Origin: QQVM01 sp035341855 | Lineage (GTDB): Bacteria > Bacteroidota > Bacteroidia > AKYH767-A > 2013-40CM-41-45 | Reading direction: 5' to 3' | Assembly (NCBI GenBank): GCA_035341855.1 | Contig: DAOQWA010000005.1 | Coordinates: 1-64,000 of the forward strand | DNA length: 64,000 nt | Part shown: in pieces, positions 37,291 through 46,242 of the stretch | Position numbering within the stretch: the stretch's first letter is position 1 | Layout: every line of letters starts with the position of its first letter | Notes under the pieces: generated by a model | Databases searched by the model: none | The model's input: the letters and a program-made list of their open reading frames with translations, nothing else | What the model was told of the DNA's origin: nothing | Program-made: the position numbers and the translations under genes

Positions 37291-37674
37291 TCACTCTTCA
37301 AGTTTTATCAGTTCAAAAGGAATTTTTACAAGAGCCTGGTAATCGTCACCGGCTTCCATCATATCCTCATCATCTGCTTCATAAAACCAGCTGACTTTTA
37401 CCTTCGAGGTACCTGATACAGCAGCAGCTTCCAGCTTACGAAAAAGATCCAGGAGACACTTGCTGGAGCTGGTATTAAAATATTCCAATTGGACCCGAAA
37501 CTCGGTCTGTGATGCAGGCTTTGCCGAGTATTGATCAAGCCAGTCAAAAACCGGTTTATAGAATTCCAATGAGTTCTCCGGAATGGACTTACCTCTGATT
37601 TCCAATACACCGGATGATGAATCAAATGAAATTGTAGGTGTTTTTATACTTTCTTCAATAATGAGAGGATCCAT
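37291..37674 (-). CDS. SiaC-like regulatory phosphoprotein (DUF1987)
   Basis: The 127-residue protein matches the DUF1987/SiaC group: SFDSSSGVLEIRGKSIPENS near the start and EYFNTSSSKCLLDLF near residues 65-80, whose Thr or Ser is the likely phosphorylation site, as in Pseudomonas SiaC. In that system SiaC binds the diguanylate cyclase SiaD when unphosphorylated, is phosphorylated by SiaB and dephosphorylated by SiaA. Here it follows SiaB by 16 bases on the same strand, with the SpoIIE phosphatase divergent, so the core switch is complete. No diguanylate cyclase gene is adjacent, so the output is unknown. Confidence 0.92.
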   Translation of the reverse strand: MDPLIIEESIKTPTISFDSSSGVLEIRGKSIPENSLEFYKPVFDWLDQYSAKPASQTEFRVQLEYFNTSSSKCLLDLFRKLEAAAVSGTSKVKVSWFYEADDEDMMEAGDDYQALVKIPFELIKLEE

Positions 37675-37690
37675 AATTGTATGTCTGTTT

Positions 37691-38242
37691 TTAGTTTATA
37701 GCGACTGAAAAGGTGAAGAACTGAATACCATCCTTCACCGGTTGAAAATTATACTCCAGTTTCTGTCCCGACTTCCTTGCCATATCGATGAAACCGAGTC
37801 CGGCACCACCACGTTCACTTAACTCAGTTGTGCTAAGCTTCTCTCTGTAGTACTCCTTTAGTTCCTCAGCACTCATGGCATTGATTTTTTCGAGTTTTTG
37901 CTCCAAAGCCTGAACTTCTACAGTGCGGATGAAGTTACCGGTAAGTATTCTATAGCCCTTTGCAGGTGAATAACCCACCATAAACATCGCTTCTTTCTCC
38001 TTAGCGCCCTCATCAATGTCATTCAATCCTTCCATGTGATGGAAAATATTCTGAAGGCTTTCAACGAGAATGTGATAAAACTTTTTCTTACGCTGTGGCT
38101 CAATACTCATCCTGTCCAAACGACCTTCCATGATGTCATAAATGGATGAAAGAAGTTCCTTAGTGATAGCTCCTTTGAAGGACAAGATGATATCATCTTC
38201 CTCCATCTGATGGAACAATTTATACATATCAGGTCCCGGCAT
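37691..38242 (-). CDS. SiaB family protein kinase (DUF6272)
   Basis: The 183-residue protein has a degenerate GHKL ATPase: the N-box-like LVESLQNIFHHMEG near residue 60 and G-box-like GGAGLGFIDMARKSG near 145. It is short and lacks a histidine phosphoacceptor domain, consistent with the SiaB serine/threonine kinase that phosphorylates SiaC. It is the first gene of the siaB-siaC operon; a good promoter lies at 38266-38294. The start may be the ATG at 38242 or the one five codons later (38227). Function is transferred by family similarity. Confidence 0.9.
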   Translation of the reverse strand: MPGPDMYKLFHQMEEDDIILSFKGAITKELLSSIYDIMEGRLDRMSIEPQRKKKFYHILVESLQNIFHHMEGLNDIDEGAKEKEAMFMVGYSPAKGYRILTGNFIRTVEVQALEQKLEKINAMSAEELKEYYREKLSTTELSERGGAGLGFIDMARKSGQKLEYNFQPVKDGIQFFTFSVAIN

Positions 38243-38265
38243 AGCTTGTTTCCTGGCTTAGCAAT

Positions 38266-38294
38266 CAAAAATAGGGAATTGTTTTCAGAATCAA
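38266..38294 (-). promoter_or_regulatory. Promoter of the siaB-siaC operon
   Basis: On the minus strand TTG (38292-38294) and TATTTTTG (38266-38273) are 18 bases apart, matching the Bacteroidota consensus. It lies 23 bases before the upstream start codon, giving a short leader. Confidence 0.7.
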
Positions 38295-38479
38295 TGAAGG
38301 AAGAAAAGAAATTGCACAAAGTCAAAATTCTCGAAATGAGAGTCCACGGCTTAAGTTCTAAAAGTCAATGGGCTTATCTGGTCAACGCCGGACAAAAAAC
38401 TCATTCTAATCATATCCGAAAAAAAGGCTAATTTGCAGGATGATTTACAAAATCAGTAACATTCCGGGAATAATAAAAC

Positions 38480-39466
38480 ATGCTGCTCGACTTTCCAATG
38501 AATAAGGCTCTTTTCTCAGAGGAGTTGACCTGGTTTCTGATCTTCAGTAACATTTTTATTGCCATTGGAGCTTATGCTTACTTCCGATGGGTTAACAAAC
38601 GGTTCAAAGACGAGAATAAAAATCTTTCAGATAAGCTGAGTGAAAGAGCTTATCAGGTGATGATGCAAAAGTGGGAACTTGAAAGAAAGAACCTAAACAT
38701 CGGACAACAAAATCAGGATATTCTTGATGGATTGCGGTATGCCAGAAATATTCAATATGCCGTTTTACCTAAGATAGAAAATATCCAAAAACAGTTTAAA
38801 GATTTTTTTGTCCTCTATCAACCTAAAGATATTGTTAGCGGTGATTTTTATTTTTTTGAGGAAGTAGATGGTGTCGCTTATCTGGCAATTGCTGATTGTA
38901 CCGGACATGGTGTTGCCGGAGCCTTCATGGCAATGGTGGGTTCTTCTTTACTGCACCAGATCATTGGTCAGAAAAAAATAACCGAACCTTCAGAAATATT
39001 AGGCTTGCTCAATGAAGGCATTGTTGAAGCATTACAACAAAAACAAAACGAGAGTCATAGTGGTATGGATATAGCATTGCTTCGCTATGACCCTAATACG
39101 AAAGAAGCCAGATTTTCAGGTGCCAACAGACCGCTCTATCTGGTGAGAAACTATCAGGCTGATTCAATACGTCCTGATAAGTTTCCAATAGGGGGATTTC
39201 GTCCTGATGAAGATCGTAAATTTACCCAAAGTGTGTTGACATTACAAGAAGGTGATCGGCTATACATGTACTCAGATGGTTATGCGGATCAATTTGGCGG
39301 ACAAGCAGGAAAAAAAATTATGACCAAAAAGTTTAAAGAAACTCTATTGAATATTCATGAAAGTCCGATGGAAGTTCAAAAAGAAATTTTAGAATCATTC
39401 TTTATCACCTGGAAGGGTGCCTATGAACAGGTTGACGATATTTTGGTTGTTGGATTAAAAATTTAA
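38480..39466 (+). CDS. SpoIIE-type PP2C protein phosphatase (SiaA-like)
   Basis: This 328-residue protein has one N-terminal membrane helix (about residues 17-36), a coiled coil (about 45-85), and a C-terminal SpoIIE/PP2C domain with QYAVLPKIENIQKQF, PKDIVSGDFYFF, ADCTGHGVAGAFMAMVG, and a later DxF/DD region near VDDILVVGLK. These include the metal-binding aspartates of the family. In Pseudomonas the SiaA homologue dephosphorylates SiaC; this protein lacks a large sensory domain, so its input is probably through the membrane helix. It is divergent from siaB-siaC. The start may be at 38480 or the ATG at 38498. Confidence 0.92.
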   Translation: MLLDFPMNKALFSEELTWFLIFSNIFIAIGAYAYFRWVNKRFKDENKNLSDKLSERAYQVMMQKWELERKNLNIGQQNQDILDGLRYARNIQYAVLPKIENIQKQFKDFFVLYQPKDIVSGDFYFFEEVDGVAYLAIADCTGHGVAGAFMAMVGSSLLHQIIGQKKITEPSEILGLLNEGIVEALQQKQNESHSGMDIALLRYDPNTKEARFSGANRPLYLVRNYQADSIRPDKFPIGGFRPDEDRKFTQSVLTLQEGDRLYMYSDGYADQFGGQAGKKIMTKKFKETLLNIHESPMEVQKEILESFFITWKGAYEQVDDILVVGLKI

Positions 39467-39523
39467 CCTTTGATATTGTAAATTTAGCAAGGAAAGAATC
39501 CCAAGAAATTTCAAAATATATCC

Positions 39524-40207
39524 ATGGAAAATTTACCAGCCTACGTCGGAACTATTTTTATTCTCACTACAATCTTAACGGTAGTATTGTTTTTCAATGC
39601 TGCAGGACGATCCAAAACTGTCCTGTACATTCTTCTTTCCTGGATGACAATACAAGGAATGATCGGACAAACAGCATTTTTAAAACAAACGGATGAAATT
39701 CCACCTCGACTTGCATTGATGGTAGCACCTACCTTATTGCTAATAATTATTCTATTCATAACTAAAAAAGGTAGAAGTTTTGTTGATAGACTGAACTTAA
39801 AAACGCTGACTATACTCCATAGTGTACGAGTCCCGGTGGAGTTGGTATTGCTGTGGCTTAGTATTTACCGTTATGTACCACAAATCATGACATTCAAAGG
39901 CATGAATTTGGATATTCTTTCAGGAATATCTGCCCCTCTTATTTACTATTTAGTTTTTATGAGAAGCCATATAAAAAAATCCATCTTACTTTTCTGGAAT
40001 TTGATTTGTCTTGGTTTGTTGTTCAATATTATCATCATCGCCGTGTTGTCTGCACCTTTTCCTTTTCAGCAATTCGGATTGGACCTACCAAATATCGCAG
40101 TATTGTATTTTCCCTTCAACTGGTTACCTACAGTGGTAGTACCAATTGTACTTCTATCTCATCTTGCGTCAATCAGGCAATTACTTAAGGCAAGATTAAT
40201 CAATTGA
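39524..40207 (+). CDS. Membrane protein of unknown function
   Basis: The 227-residue protein has about six or seven predicted membrane helices and no recognised motif. It begins 57 bases after the SpoIIE phosphatase gene on the same strand, so it may be co-transcribed with it and could be its sensory or partner membrane component, but that is inference. The T9SS cargo gene faces it with 38 bases between the ends. I did not recognise the family. Confidence 0.75.
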   Translation: MENLPAYVGTIFILTTILTVVLFFNAAGRSKTVLYILLSWMTIQGMIGQTAFLKQTDEIPPRLALMVAPTLLLIIILFITKKGRSFVDRLNLKTLTILHSVRVPVELVLLWLSIYRYVPQIMTFKGMNLDILSGISAPLIYYLVFMRSHIKKSILLFWNLICLGLLFNIIIIAVLSAPFPFQQFGLDLPNIAVLYFPFNWLPTVVVPIVLLSHLASIRQLLKARLIN

Positions 40208-40245
40208 AAAATTTAATCTTTCAAATCACTCAAGCTTTCAGAAAT

Positions 40246-41871
40246 TTAATTTGCAGCTCCCCCTTTGATCCAGACATGATTGGCAAGACGATCTCCATTC
40301 CTAAGCCGAATTAAGTAAGCACCATCAGGTAAATTTCCTGTATCGAAAGTCATCCCAGTATTAATTCTGCTACTTAAAATTAATCTTCCCATAAGATCAA
40401 ATATGTCAAGCTGCAGTTCCTGAATCTCAGAAATAAAGCGGATCAATCCATCTGAGGGGTTGGGAAAAATTGTTAGATCCAGATTATTTATTTCATGAAC
40501 ATTTGATGGGCCAACTGAAGAAATTTTTCCAATCACAAAATTGATAAAACTATTTCCGATGAAGGTAGTGCTATCAAAAACTGAAATATCCCGGAAGCCG
40601 GCATTGAAAAAACACTCACCGGTATCAGATACTTTTAATGTATGAAGTGCATTATAGCTTTCGCTCCCAAAGATTTTGCCCCAGCGGGCATTACCATTCC
40701 CATCAAAAGAAACAACTGATATCCTGTTTTCATGAGGTTGACCCAAGCCTGCAGTCATGACAACAGAATTACCCCAATCAAGCACACCGGCTGAGCGCCC
40801 TGCTATGTAAACGTTTCCAAAGAGGTCAACGTCAATGAACTCATTAGAAGTTGGTGTGAAACGTCCGGTAAAAGGTGCCGAACCTGAAGGATTCGACTTC
40901 CCCCAGAGAAAATTACCCACACTATCTACTTTTAACAGAAACATATCATTGCTCCATTGGGGTGCTAAAAAATGAAGAGTTCCAAAATCTGTTCTATCAT
41001 ATATGATACCACCCATATAGGCATTCCCATATTGGTCACTGACTATTTTCGATTCCTGAAAAGTAATGTCTTCAGCAAAATAAGCCCAGGTTGCATTGTG
41101 CAAATTATCATAGCGGCCAATAAATTTTGTATATGAAAATGCTACAGGATAAGATTGATTACCAAAAGTCACCGTTCCATTGGATGCAGCACCTGCAATA
41201 AATAAATTTCCGAATGGATCGAAACTAAAGCTACTAACCAAAAGAACGCCTTCCTGAATCAGAGAATCCGTATCATCACCATTGATATCTACTTTATATA
41301 ATGCAGAATTATTGAAATCATTCATTGCATACCACAAGTTTCCCTGATTGTCTAATTGAAGGTCTTCAAGATATGTTTGAGCATGTGTAAGGCGAAGGTT
41401 TCTTTTCCAGATAACACTTCCATTTGCATCTAACTTGGCCAGAAAGCGGTCTACGTTCAAGCCGCTTCCTGAATTCATCAAAGGATTACTCCCATTAAAA
41501 TCAAGTGTATCCATAAATCCTCCACCCAAATAAATATTGCCGTTCTGGTCAGCAACAATTCGTTTAACAAAAACCTTATTGGACAATGAAATTTCCCATA
41601 AGACATTCCCTGAATTATCTCTATTCTCAAGGATTAAAGACCCAAATGCATCCTGATTATAAGTTAGGGCAAAACTATCCAGACGAACATTTGCAACTCC
41701 ACCCGGCATAAGGCATAAGGCACCACCGACCATGGCAGGGTTAAAACTGTATTGGGAAGGATAATGCCTTAGCCATTCAAAGTGTTGGGCACCTGTATAT
41801 CCGATTTGTATAAACAGGTTCATTAACAACACAACTATCTTATTTTTAAACAATGAGGCTAATGGGTCCAT
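40246..41871 (-). CDS. Secreted SBBP-repeat-like protein with T9SS sorting domain
   Basis: The 541-residue product has a signal peptide (KIVVLLMNLFIQIGYTGAQ), then a series of beta-propeller-like repeats with motifs such as DQNGNIYLGGGFMDTLDF and DLFGNVYIAGRSAGVLDWG, and a type A sorting domain at the end (LTIFPNPSDGLIRF ... ILSSRINTG). SBBP-type repeats are common in Bacteroidota secreted proteins. The most likely fate is export through T9SS. The start at 41871 gives the complete signal peptide. A -7 box (41876-41883) lies directly before it, which would leave almost no leader. Function unknown; an adhesive role is possible. Confidence 0.87.
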   Translation of the reverse strand: MDPLASLFKNKIVVLLMNLFIQIGYTGAQHFEWLRHYPSQYSFNPAMVGGALCLMPGGVANVRLDSFALTYNQDAFGSLILENRDNSGNVLWEISLSNKVFVKRIVADQNGNIYLGGGFMDTLDFNGSNPLMNSGSGLNVDRFLAKLDANGSVIWKRNLRLTHAQTYLEDLQLDNQGNLWYAMNDFNNSALYKVDINGDDTDSLIQEGVLLVSSFSFDPFGNLFIAGAASNGTVTFGNQSYPVAFSYTKFIGRYDNLHNATWAYFAEDITFQESKIVSDQYGNAYMGGIIYDRTDFGTLHFLAPQWSNDMFLLKVDSVGNFLWGKSNPSGSAPFTGRFTPTSNEFIDVDLFGNVYIAGRSAGVLDWGNSVVMTAGLGQPHENRISVVSFDGNGNARWGKIFGSESYNALHTLKVSDTGECFFNAGFRDISVFDSTTFIGNSFINFVIGKISSVGPSNVHEINNLDLTIFPNPSDGLIRFISEIQELQLDIFDLMGRLILSSRINTGMTFDTGNLPDGAYLIRLRNGDRLANHVWIKGGAAN

Positions 41872-42454
41872 TATTCAAATATAAGAATTCATCTTTGATT
41901 ATCTCAATTCAAATAAAAACTAAGTTAGGCCTAAATACCAAATAAGAATTGAGTTTTTAAAGGTCCTTCAACGTTCATCACTAAGTCTCTGAACAATGGC
42001 CAGTTTTAAAAGCAATAAAGTGGATCAATTCGATTTGGTATATGTAAACTCAAAATCGAACTTACTATTTTCCTTATCAATTGAAATTACGCGTGCTTTT
42101 TTATACATCAGGTATGCTAAGTCGATTAAGCAAGAAATGAATTCTTAATCAGTCTTGTGATATTTGACAACACTTCCGTCGCATTGTAACCAATTGTATT
42201 GAACCGGAACCTACCTTGGATGATAATCTTACACCATTCAATCTATGTGAAAAGAAGACTTTCTACAACAAGTGTTTCATATTGAGGTCAAAACCCGGCA
42301 AGTTTGTAGCCAATAATTTAGTAGACAAAATGAAGATTTCTTACTAGACAAAAATCATGTTTTTTTTAAGAACTTAAATTTATCTTTACGAATGAGACAT
42401 GTCTGACTATTCAATTTCAATTGACGATGAAGACATGCTATCTTTAGTATCAGA
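41872..42454. other. 583-base intergenic region upstream of the multihaem operon
   Basis: No gene is supported here. It separates the divergent SBBP-repeat gene and the cytochrome operon, so should hold the operon's control region. An 8-base inverted repeat (TTCGATTT at 42029-42036 and AAATCGAA at 42053-42060) is the clearest dyad. TATCTTTA at 42381-42388 and at 42439-42446 are one base from the -7 consensus. I cannot choose a promoter from sequence alone. Confidence 0.45.
41876..41907 (-). promoter_or_regulatory. Candidate promoter of the SBBP-repeat gene, close to the start codon
   Basis: On the minus strand TTG (41905-41907) is followed after 21 bases by TATATTTG (41876-41883). The start codon follows after only 4 bases, so transcription from this promoter would give a leaderless or nearly leaderless mRNA. 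Confidence 0.45.
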
Positions 42455-43315
42455 ATGACTAGAAATACTCACAGGATATATATAGGTTCAATGACGCTTG
42501 TAACAATTCTGGTTACTTGTTATTTAGCATATGTTGGTTATTCATACTACATCACGCCATTGGAAGAACGATTCTACCATCCACAACATGCCTGGTTTAA
42601 ACCAAGTGGGGCATTCGGACATGGCTTGGGGATTGTAGGTACATTGATGATTACTGTGGGCGTCTTTCTTTATATAGCAAGAAAGCGCTATAATTTTCTT
42701 TCCAGGTATTTGCGCTTAAAGTATCTTCTTGAGTTTCATATTTTCCTTTGTGTTCTTGGTCCTATTTTGGTCTTGTTTCATACGGCTTTTAAATTTGGCG
42801 GAATTGTATCGGTTGCATTTTGGAGTATGGTATTGGTGGTTGCCAGTGGAGTGATAGGAAGATTTATATATATACAAATACCCAGAACAATTGAAGGTCG
42901 GGAACTAAGTCTATCCGAGGTTAAAAATATGAAGGAAGAATTATCGGAAATGTTAAGCTCGAAAACAGAATTAAACGCACAAATTCTCCCAATTATTTCT
43001 GAGAGTGCCGATGAGAAAAGTCAGGCCCTAAAAGGATCTTCTTTTGTTTTTAAATATTTCCAGGACAGAAAAACAATTCGAACTGTCAGAACAATGTTAA
43101 AACAAAACAATATAAATCGACAAGAAAGAAATTCTATAATCGAACTTATCTGGAAAGAGATCTCACTTGCCAACAGAATAAGCAGATTACAAACCATGCA
43201 AAAACTTTTTAGGTACTGGCATGTAGCACATTTACCATTTGCGCTGATCATGCTCATCGTGTTGATCATACACGTTGCTGTGACATTGGCATTTGGTTAT
43301 AAGTGGATATTCTAA
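42455..43315 (+). CDS. Di-haem b-type membrane protein (first gene of the electron-transfer operon)
   Basis: The 286-residue protein has about five membrane helices (near residues 10-31, 54-75, 90-110, 115-138, 258-280). Two helices each carry a histidine pair 14 residues apart: His95 and His109, and His259 and His273. That is the spacing used by cytochrome b-type proteins to hold two stacked haems, so this is probably a di-haem b protein that carries electrons across the inner membrane. Between helices 4 and 5 lies a charged cytoplasmic-type loop of about 115 residues. The stop overlaps the next start (TAATG), so translation is coupled. I do not recognise the exact family; the haem inference rests on histidine spacing. 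Confidence 0.85.
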   Translation: MTRNTHRIYIGSMTLVTILVTCYLAYVGYSYYITPLEERFYHPQHAWFKPSGAFGHGLGIVGTLMITVGVFLYIARKRYNFLSRYLRLKYLLEFHIFLCVLGPILVLFHTAFKFGGIVSVAFWSMVLVVASGVIGRFIYIQIPRTIEGRELSLSEVKNMKEELSEMLSSKTELNAQILPIISESADEKSQALKGSSFVFKYFQDRKTIRTVRTMLKQNNINRQERNSIIELIWKEISLANRISRLQTMQKLFRYWHVAHLPFALIMLIVLIIHVAVTLAFGYKWIF

Positions 43316-44646
43316 TGGAAGTACTCCTTGAAGAAATAGCAATTTACGGAATAGTAGCATTACTATGTGCTATCACTATTTTCTTCTATTTAAAAAAAAA
43401 TAAAAAAAATTCATTGATAACAGAGCAAAAGGTTGCACTTGCTAAAGAAGAAGGATTATATGAGCCGGTTTCACTACATCCATATATTGACCTTGATATT
43501 TGCATTGGTAGCGGCGCCTGCATTACAGCATGTCCGGAAAAGGATATATTAGGTATAGCAGGTGGAAAAGCAACAGTTATCAATGCCTCAAATTGCATTG
43601 GTCATGGTGCTTGCTTTCATGCATGTCCGGTCGAAGCAATATCACTTCGGATAGGCACAGAAAAACGAGGAATAGATTTACCACATGTTAATGAAACCTT
43701 TGAAACAAATATTAAGGGAATTTATATAGCAGGGGAATTAGGTGGGATGGGATTGATCAAAAATAGTATAGAACAAGGAGAACAAGCAGTTGACAATCTT
43801 GTAAAAAGAAAAAAAGTTGCCTCAAACAATATCCTGGATGTCGTTATCGTAGGTGCTGGTCCTGCAGGCATATCAGCTACTTTGGCTGCGAAAAAACATA
43901 ATATAAAATCTGTTACTATTGAACAGGATTCTCTCGGTGGAACTGTTTACACATTTCCGAGATCGAAAATAGTGATGACCTCTCCCATGAACCTTCCTCT
44001 GTTCGGTAAAGTAAAATTAACCGATACTACAAAGGATGAATTACTTGAACTTTGGACAAAAGTTATTTCGGAACATGATCTTAAAATTATTGAAAATACT
44101 AAAGTAGAAAATATCATACCTCAAGAAGATAATACATTCAAGATTAGAACAAATACAGGCTCAGAGTATTTAACACACAATGTGGTTCTCGCTATCGGAC
44201 GGAGAGGAAGTCCAAGAAAATTAAATATTCCCGGGGAAGATCTTCAAAAAGTGGCTTATCGACTTTTGGAACCGGAAAGAAAACAGCAACAAAATATCAT
44301 TGTCGTTGGCGGTGGAGACTCAGCTATTGAGTCGGCATTACTGTTAAAGGATAACAATAATGTGACTTTATCATATAGGCAAGATAAATTTGCCAGATTG
44401 AAGCCAAAAAACAAAGAAAAAATATCAGCTGCTATTGCTAATGGTTCAATAAAGGTTTATTTCAATTCCAATTTAGAAAAAATTACACAAAAGACCGTTT
44501 CGGTGAACCAGGATGGTAAAAGCATTGTGCTTGAAAATGATTTTGTATACATTTTTGCCGGCGGTGAATTACCAACCAGGTTTCTGGAAAATGCAGGTGT
44601 TCAGATCACCAAACGATTTGGTCACATTATGAAAAAGCATAAATAA
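43315..44646 (+). CDS. Membrane-anchored ferredoxin-FAD-NAD(P) oxidoreductase
   Basis: This 443-residue protein has a membrane helix at about residues 9-26, two ferredoxin-like cluster sites (Cys63-x5-Cys69-x3-Cys73 and Cys94-x5-Cys100-x3-Cys104), an FAD site GAGPAG at 181-185 and a NAD(P) site VVGGGDSAIES near 330. In both cluster sites the usual second cysteine is replaced (Ser66, His97); I recall this pattern in related Bacteroidota proteins. The ATG at 43315 overlaps the stop of the previous gene, so this start is preferred over one 12 bases upstream. It probably moves electrons between NAD(P)H or ferredoxin in the cytoplasm and the membrane b-type protein. Direction is unknown. Confidence 0.9.
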   Translation: MEVLLEEIAIYGIVALLCAITIFFYLKKNKKNSLITEQKVALAKEEGLYEPVSLHPYIDLDICIGSGACITACPEKDILGIAGGKATVINASNCIGHGACFHACPVEAISLRIGTEKRGIDLPHVNETFETNIKGIYIAGELGGMGLIKNSIEQGEQAVDNLVKRKKVASNNILDVVIVGAGPAGISATLAAKKHNIKSVTIEQDSLGGTVYTFPRSKIVMTSPMNLPLFGKVKLTDTTKDELLELWTKVISEHDLKIIENTKVENIIPQEDNTFKIRTNTGSEYLTHNVVLAIGRRGSPRKLNIPGEDLQKVAYRLLEPERKQQQNIIVVGGGDSAIESALLLKDNNNVTLSYRQDKFARLKPKNKEKISAAIANGSIKVYFNSNLEKITQKTVSVNQDGKSIVLENDFVYIFAGGELPTRFLENAGVQITKRFGHIMKKHK

Positions 44647-44655
44647 GATTATTTG

Positions 44656-46242
44656 ATGCATAAATATTTCTTCATAACTCTTTTCGTTTTCGCAATTGCG
44701 AACAGTAATGGACAAATTTCACCAGGAGAATTAAGTATTGCACATGCTTCACTTGAAGGGATGAGCAATTGCATCAAATGCCATGATCTAGGGGATAAAG
44801 TATCAAGTAAAAAATGCCTCGACTGCCATACTGAAATTAAATCGCTGGTCAGTCAAAATAGAGGATACCATTCAAATGTAAATGTAAAAAACAAAGAGTG
44901 TATATCCTGCCATAGTGAACATCATGGAAGAACTTTTGATATGACCCGTTTTGATGAAAAGCAATTTGATCATAACCTGACTAAGTATAAGCTCGAAGGA
45001 CAACATGCGAAAATAGACTGCCGGGATTGCCATAAATCAGACAATATTAAAGATCCTGAAATTAAAAAAAGACAAAACACCTATCTGGGTTTAGATAAAA
45101 AATGTCTTAGTTGTCATGATGATTTTCATCAAAAAACACTTTCTAACGATTGTATTAAGTGCCATGATTTTGAGGCGTTCAGACCAGCAAGCCTGTTTGA
45201 CCACAATAAAACTGATTTTAAATTAAAAGGAAAGCACATTGAAGTAAAATGTGATTTATGTCATGAAATGGGCACAAAAAACGGAAAGGAATTTCAAATT
45301 TTTGCAGATATCCCACATAATAAATGTTCTGATTGTCATAGTGATCCACATCAGGACAATTTCGTAAATTCATGTGCTGAATGCCATACTGAAAACTCAT
45401 TCACAGACTTCATCGGAAGAAAAAACTTTAATCATAACAAAACGAATTTTACCTTAAAAGGAAAACACAACAATCTTGATTGTTTCAAATGTCACAAAAA
45501 CACAATGGATCCGGCAACAATATTTAACGACTTGATAGCTGTTAAAGAAAATGATTGCGCAAGTTGCCACAAAGATGTTCATGAAACTAAATTTGGGAAT
45601 GATTGTGCAAAATGTCATACTGAGAAAGGCTTTACCTCAATGAGAACCATGGATTTTTTTAATCACAATTTAACGGATTACCCTCTGGAAGGAAAACACA
45701 TTAATGTTGATTGTAAAAAATGTCATACTGAAAAAACAACTAAGGAAATCGATTTCACCCGCTGCAGTAATTGTCATACCGATTATCATGAAGGGGAATT
45801 CATCAAAAATGGTATAATTGAGGATTGTGATAATTGCCATAGTTTGACAGCCGGTTTTAATGTCAGCTTATATACTATTGAAAGACATCAAACAAATAAT
45901 TTTAAATTGGAGGGAGCTCATTCTGCTATTCCCTGCTCTGAATGTCATCTTATAGAAAAAAAGTGGAAATTTAAAAATATTGGAAATACATGTATCGACT
46001 GTCATGATAATCCCCATGGCGACAGATTTCAAAGGGATGGTAGTACGGATTGTCAAAGATGTCATACAACTAATAGTTGGAATCCCGAAAAATTCAATCA
46101 TGACGAAACAAAATTTCCTCTCGAAGGAAAGCACAGAGATCTGGAATGTATCTCTTGCCATTATACAACTTATGTTGAAAACGACAAGGTCAGAACTAAC
46201 TACACTATAAACAGCTTCGAATGTATAGATTGTCATCAATAA
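44656..46242 (+). CDS. Secreted multihaem cytochrome c with 20 CxxCH motifs
   Basis: The 528-residue protein has a signal peptide (FFITLFVFAIANSNGQ) and 20 CxxCH haem-attachment motifs spread along its length, about one per 26 residues. About six copies of a recognisable module are present: an aromatic residue, Asp or Asn, His, then L-x-G-x-H, then CxxCH four or five residues later. The extra histidines would supply distal haem ligands, giving bis-His low-spin haems suited to electron transfer, not catalysis. No CxxCK or other catalytic haem site is seen. The ATG at 44656 follows an in-frame TTG by one codon. It ends overlapping the next cytochrome gene by 22 bases. Confidence 0.93.
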   Translation: MHKYFFITLFVFAIANSNGQISPGELSIAHASLEGMSNCIKCHDLGDKVSSKKCLDCHTEIKSLVSQNRGYHSNVNVKNKECISCHSEHHGRTFDMTRFDEKQFDHNLTKYKLEGQHAKIDCRDCHKSDNIKDPEIKKRQNTYLGLDKKCLSCHDDFHQKTLSNDCIKCHDFEAFRPASLFDHNKTDFKLKGKHIEVKCDLCHEMGTKNGKEFQIFADIPHNKCSDCHSDPHQDNFVNSCAECHTENSFTDFIGRKNFNHNKTNFTLKGKHNNLDCFKCHKNTMDPATIFNDLIAVKENDCASCHKDVHETKFGNDCAKCHTEKGFTSMRTMDFFNHNLTDYPLEGKHINVDCKKCHTEKTTKEIDFTRCSNCHTDYHEGEFIKNGIIEDCDNCHSLTAGFNVSLYTIERHQTNNFKLEGAHSAIPCSECHLIEKKWKFKNIGNTCIDCHDNPHGDRFQRDGSTDCQRCHTTNSWNPEKFNHDETKFPLEGKHRDLECISCHYTTYVENDKVRTNYTINSFECIDCHQ

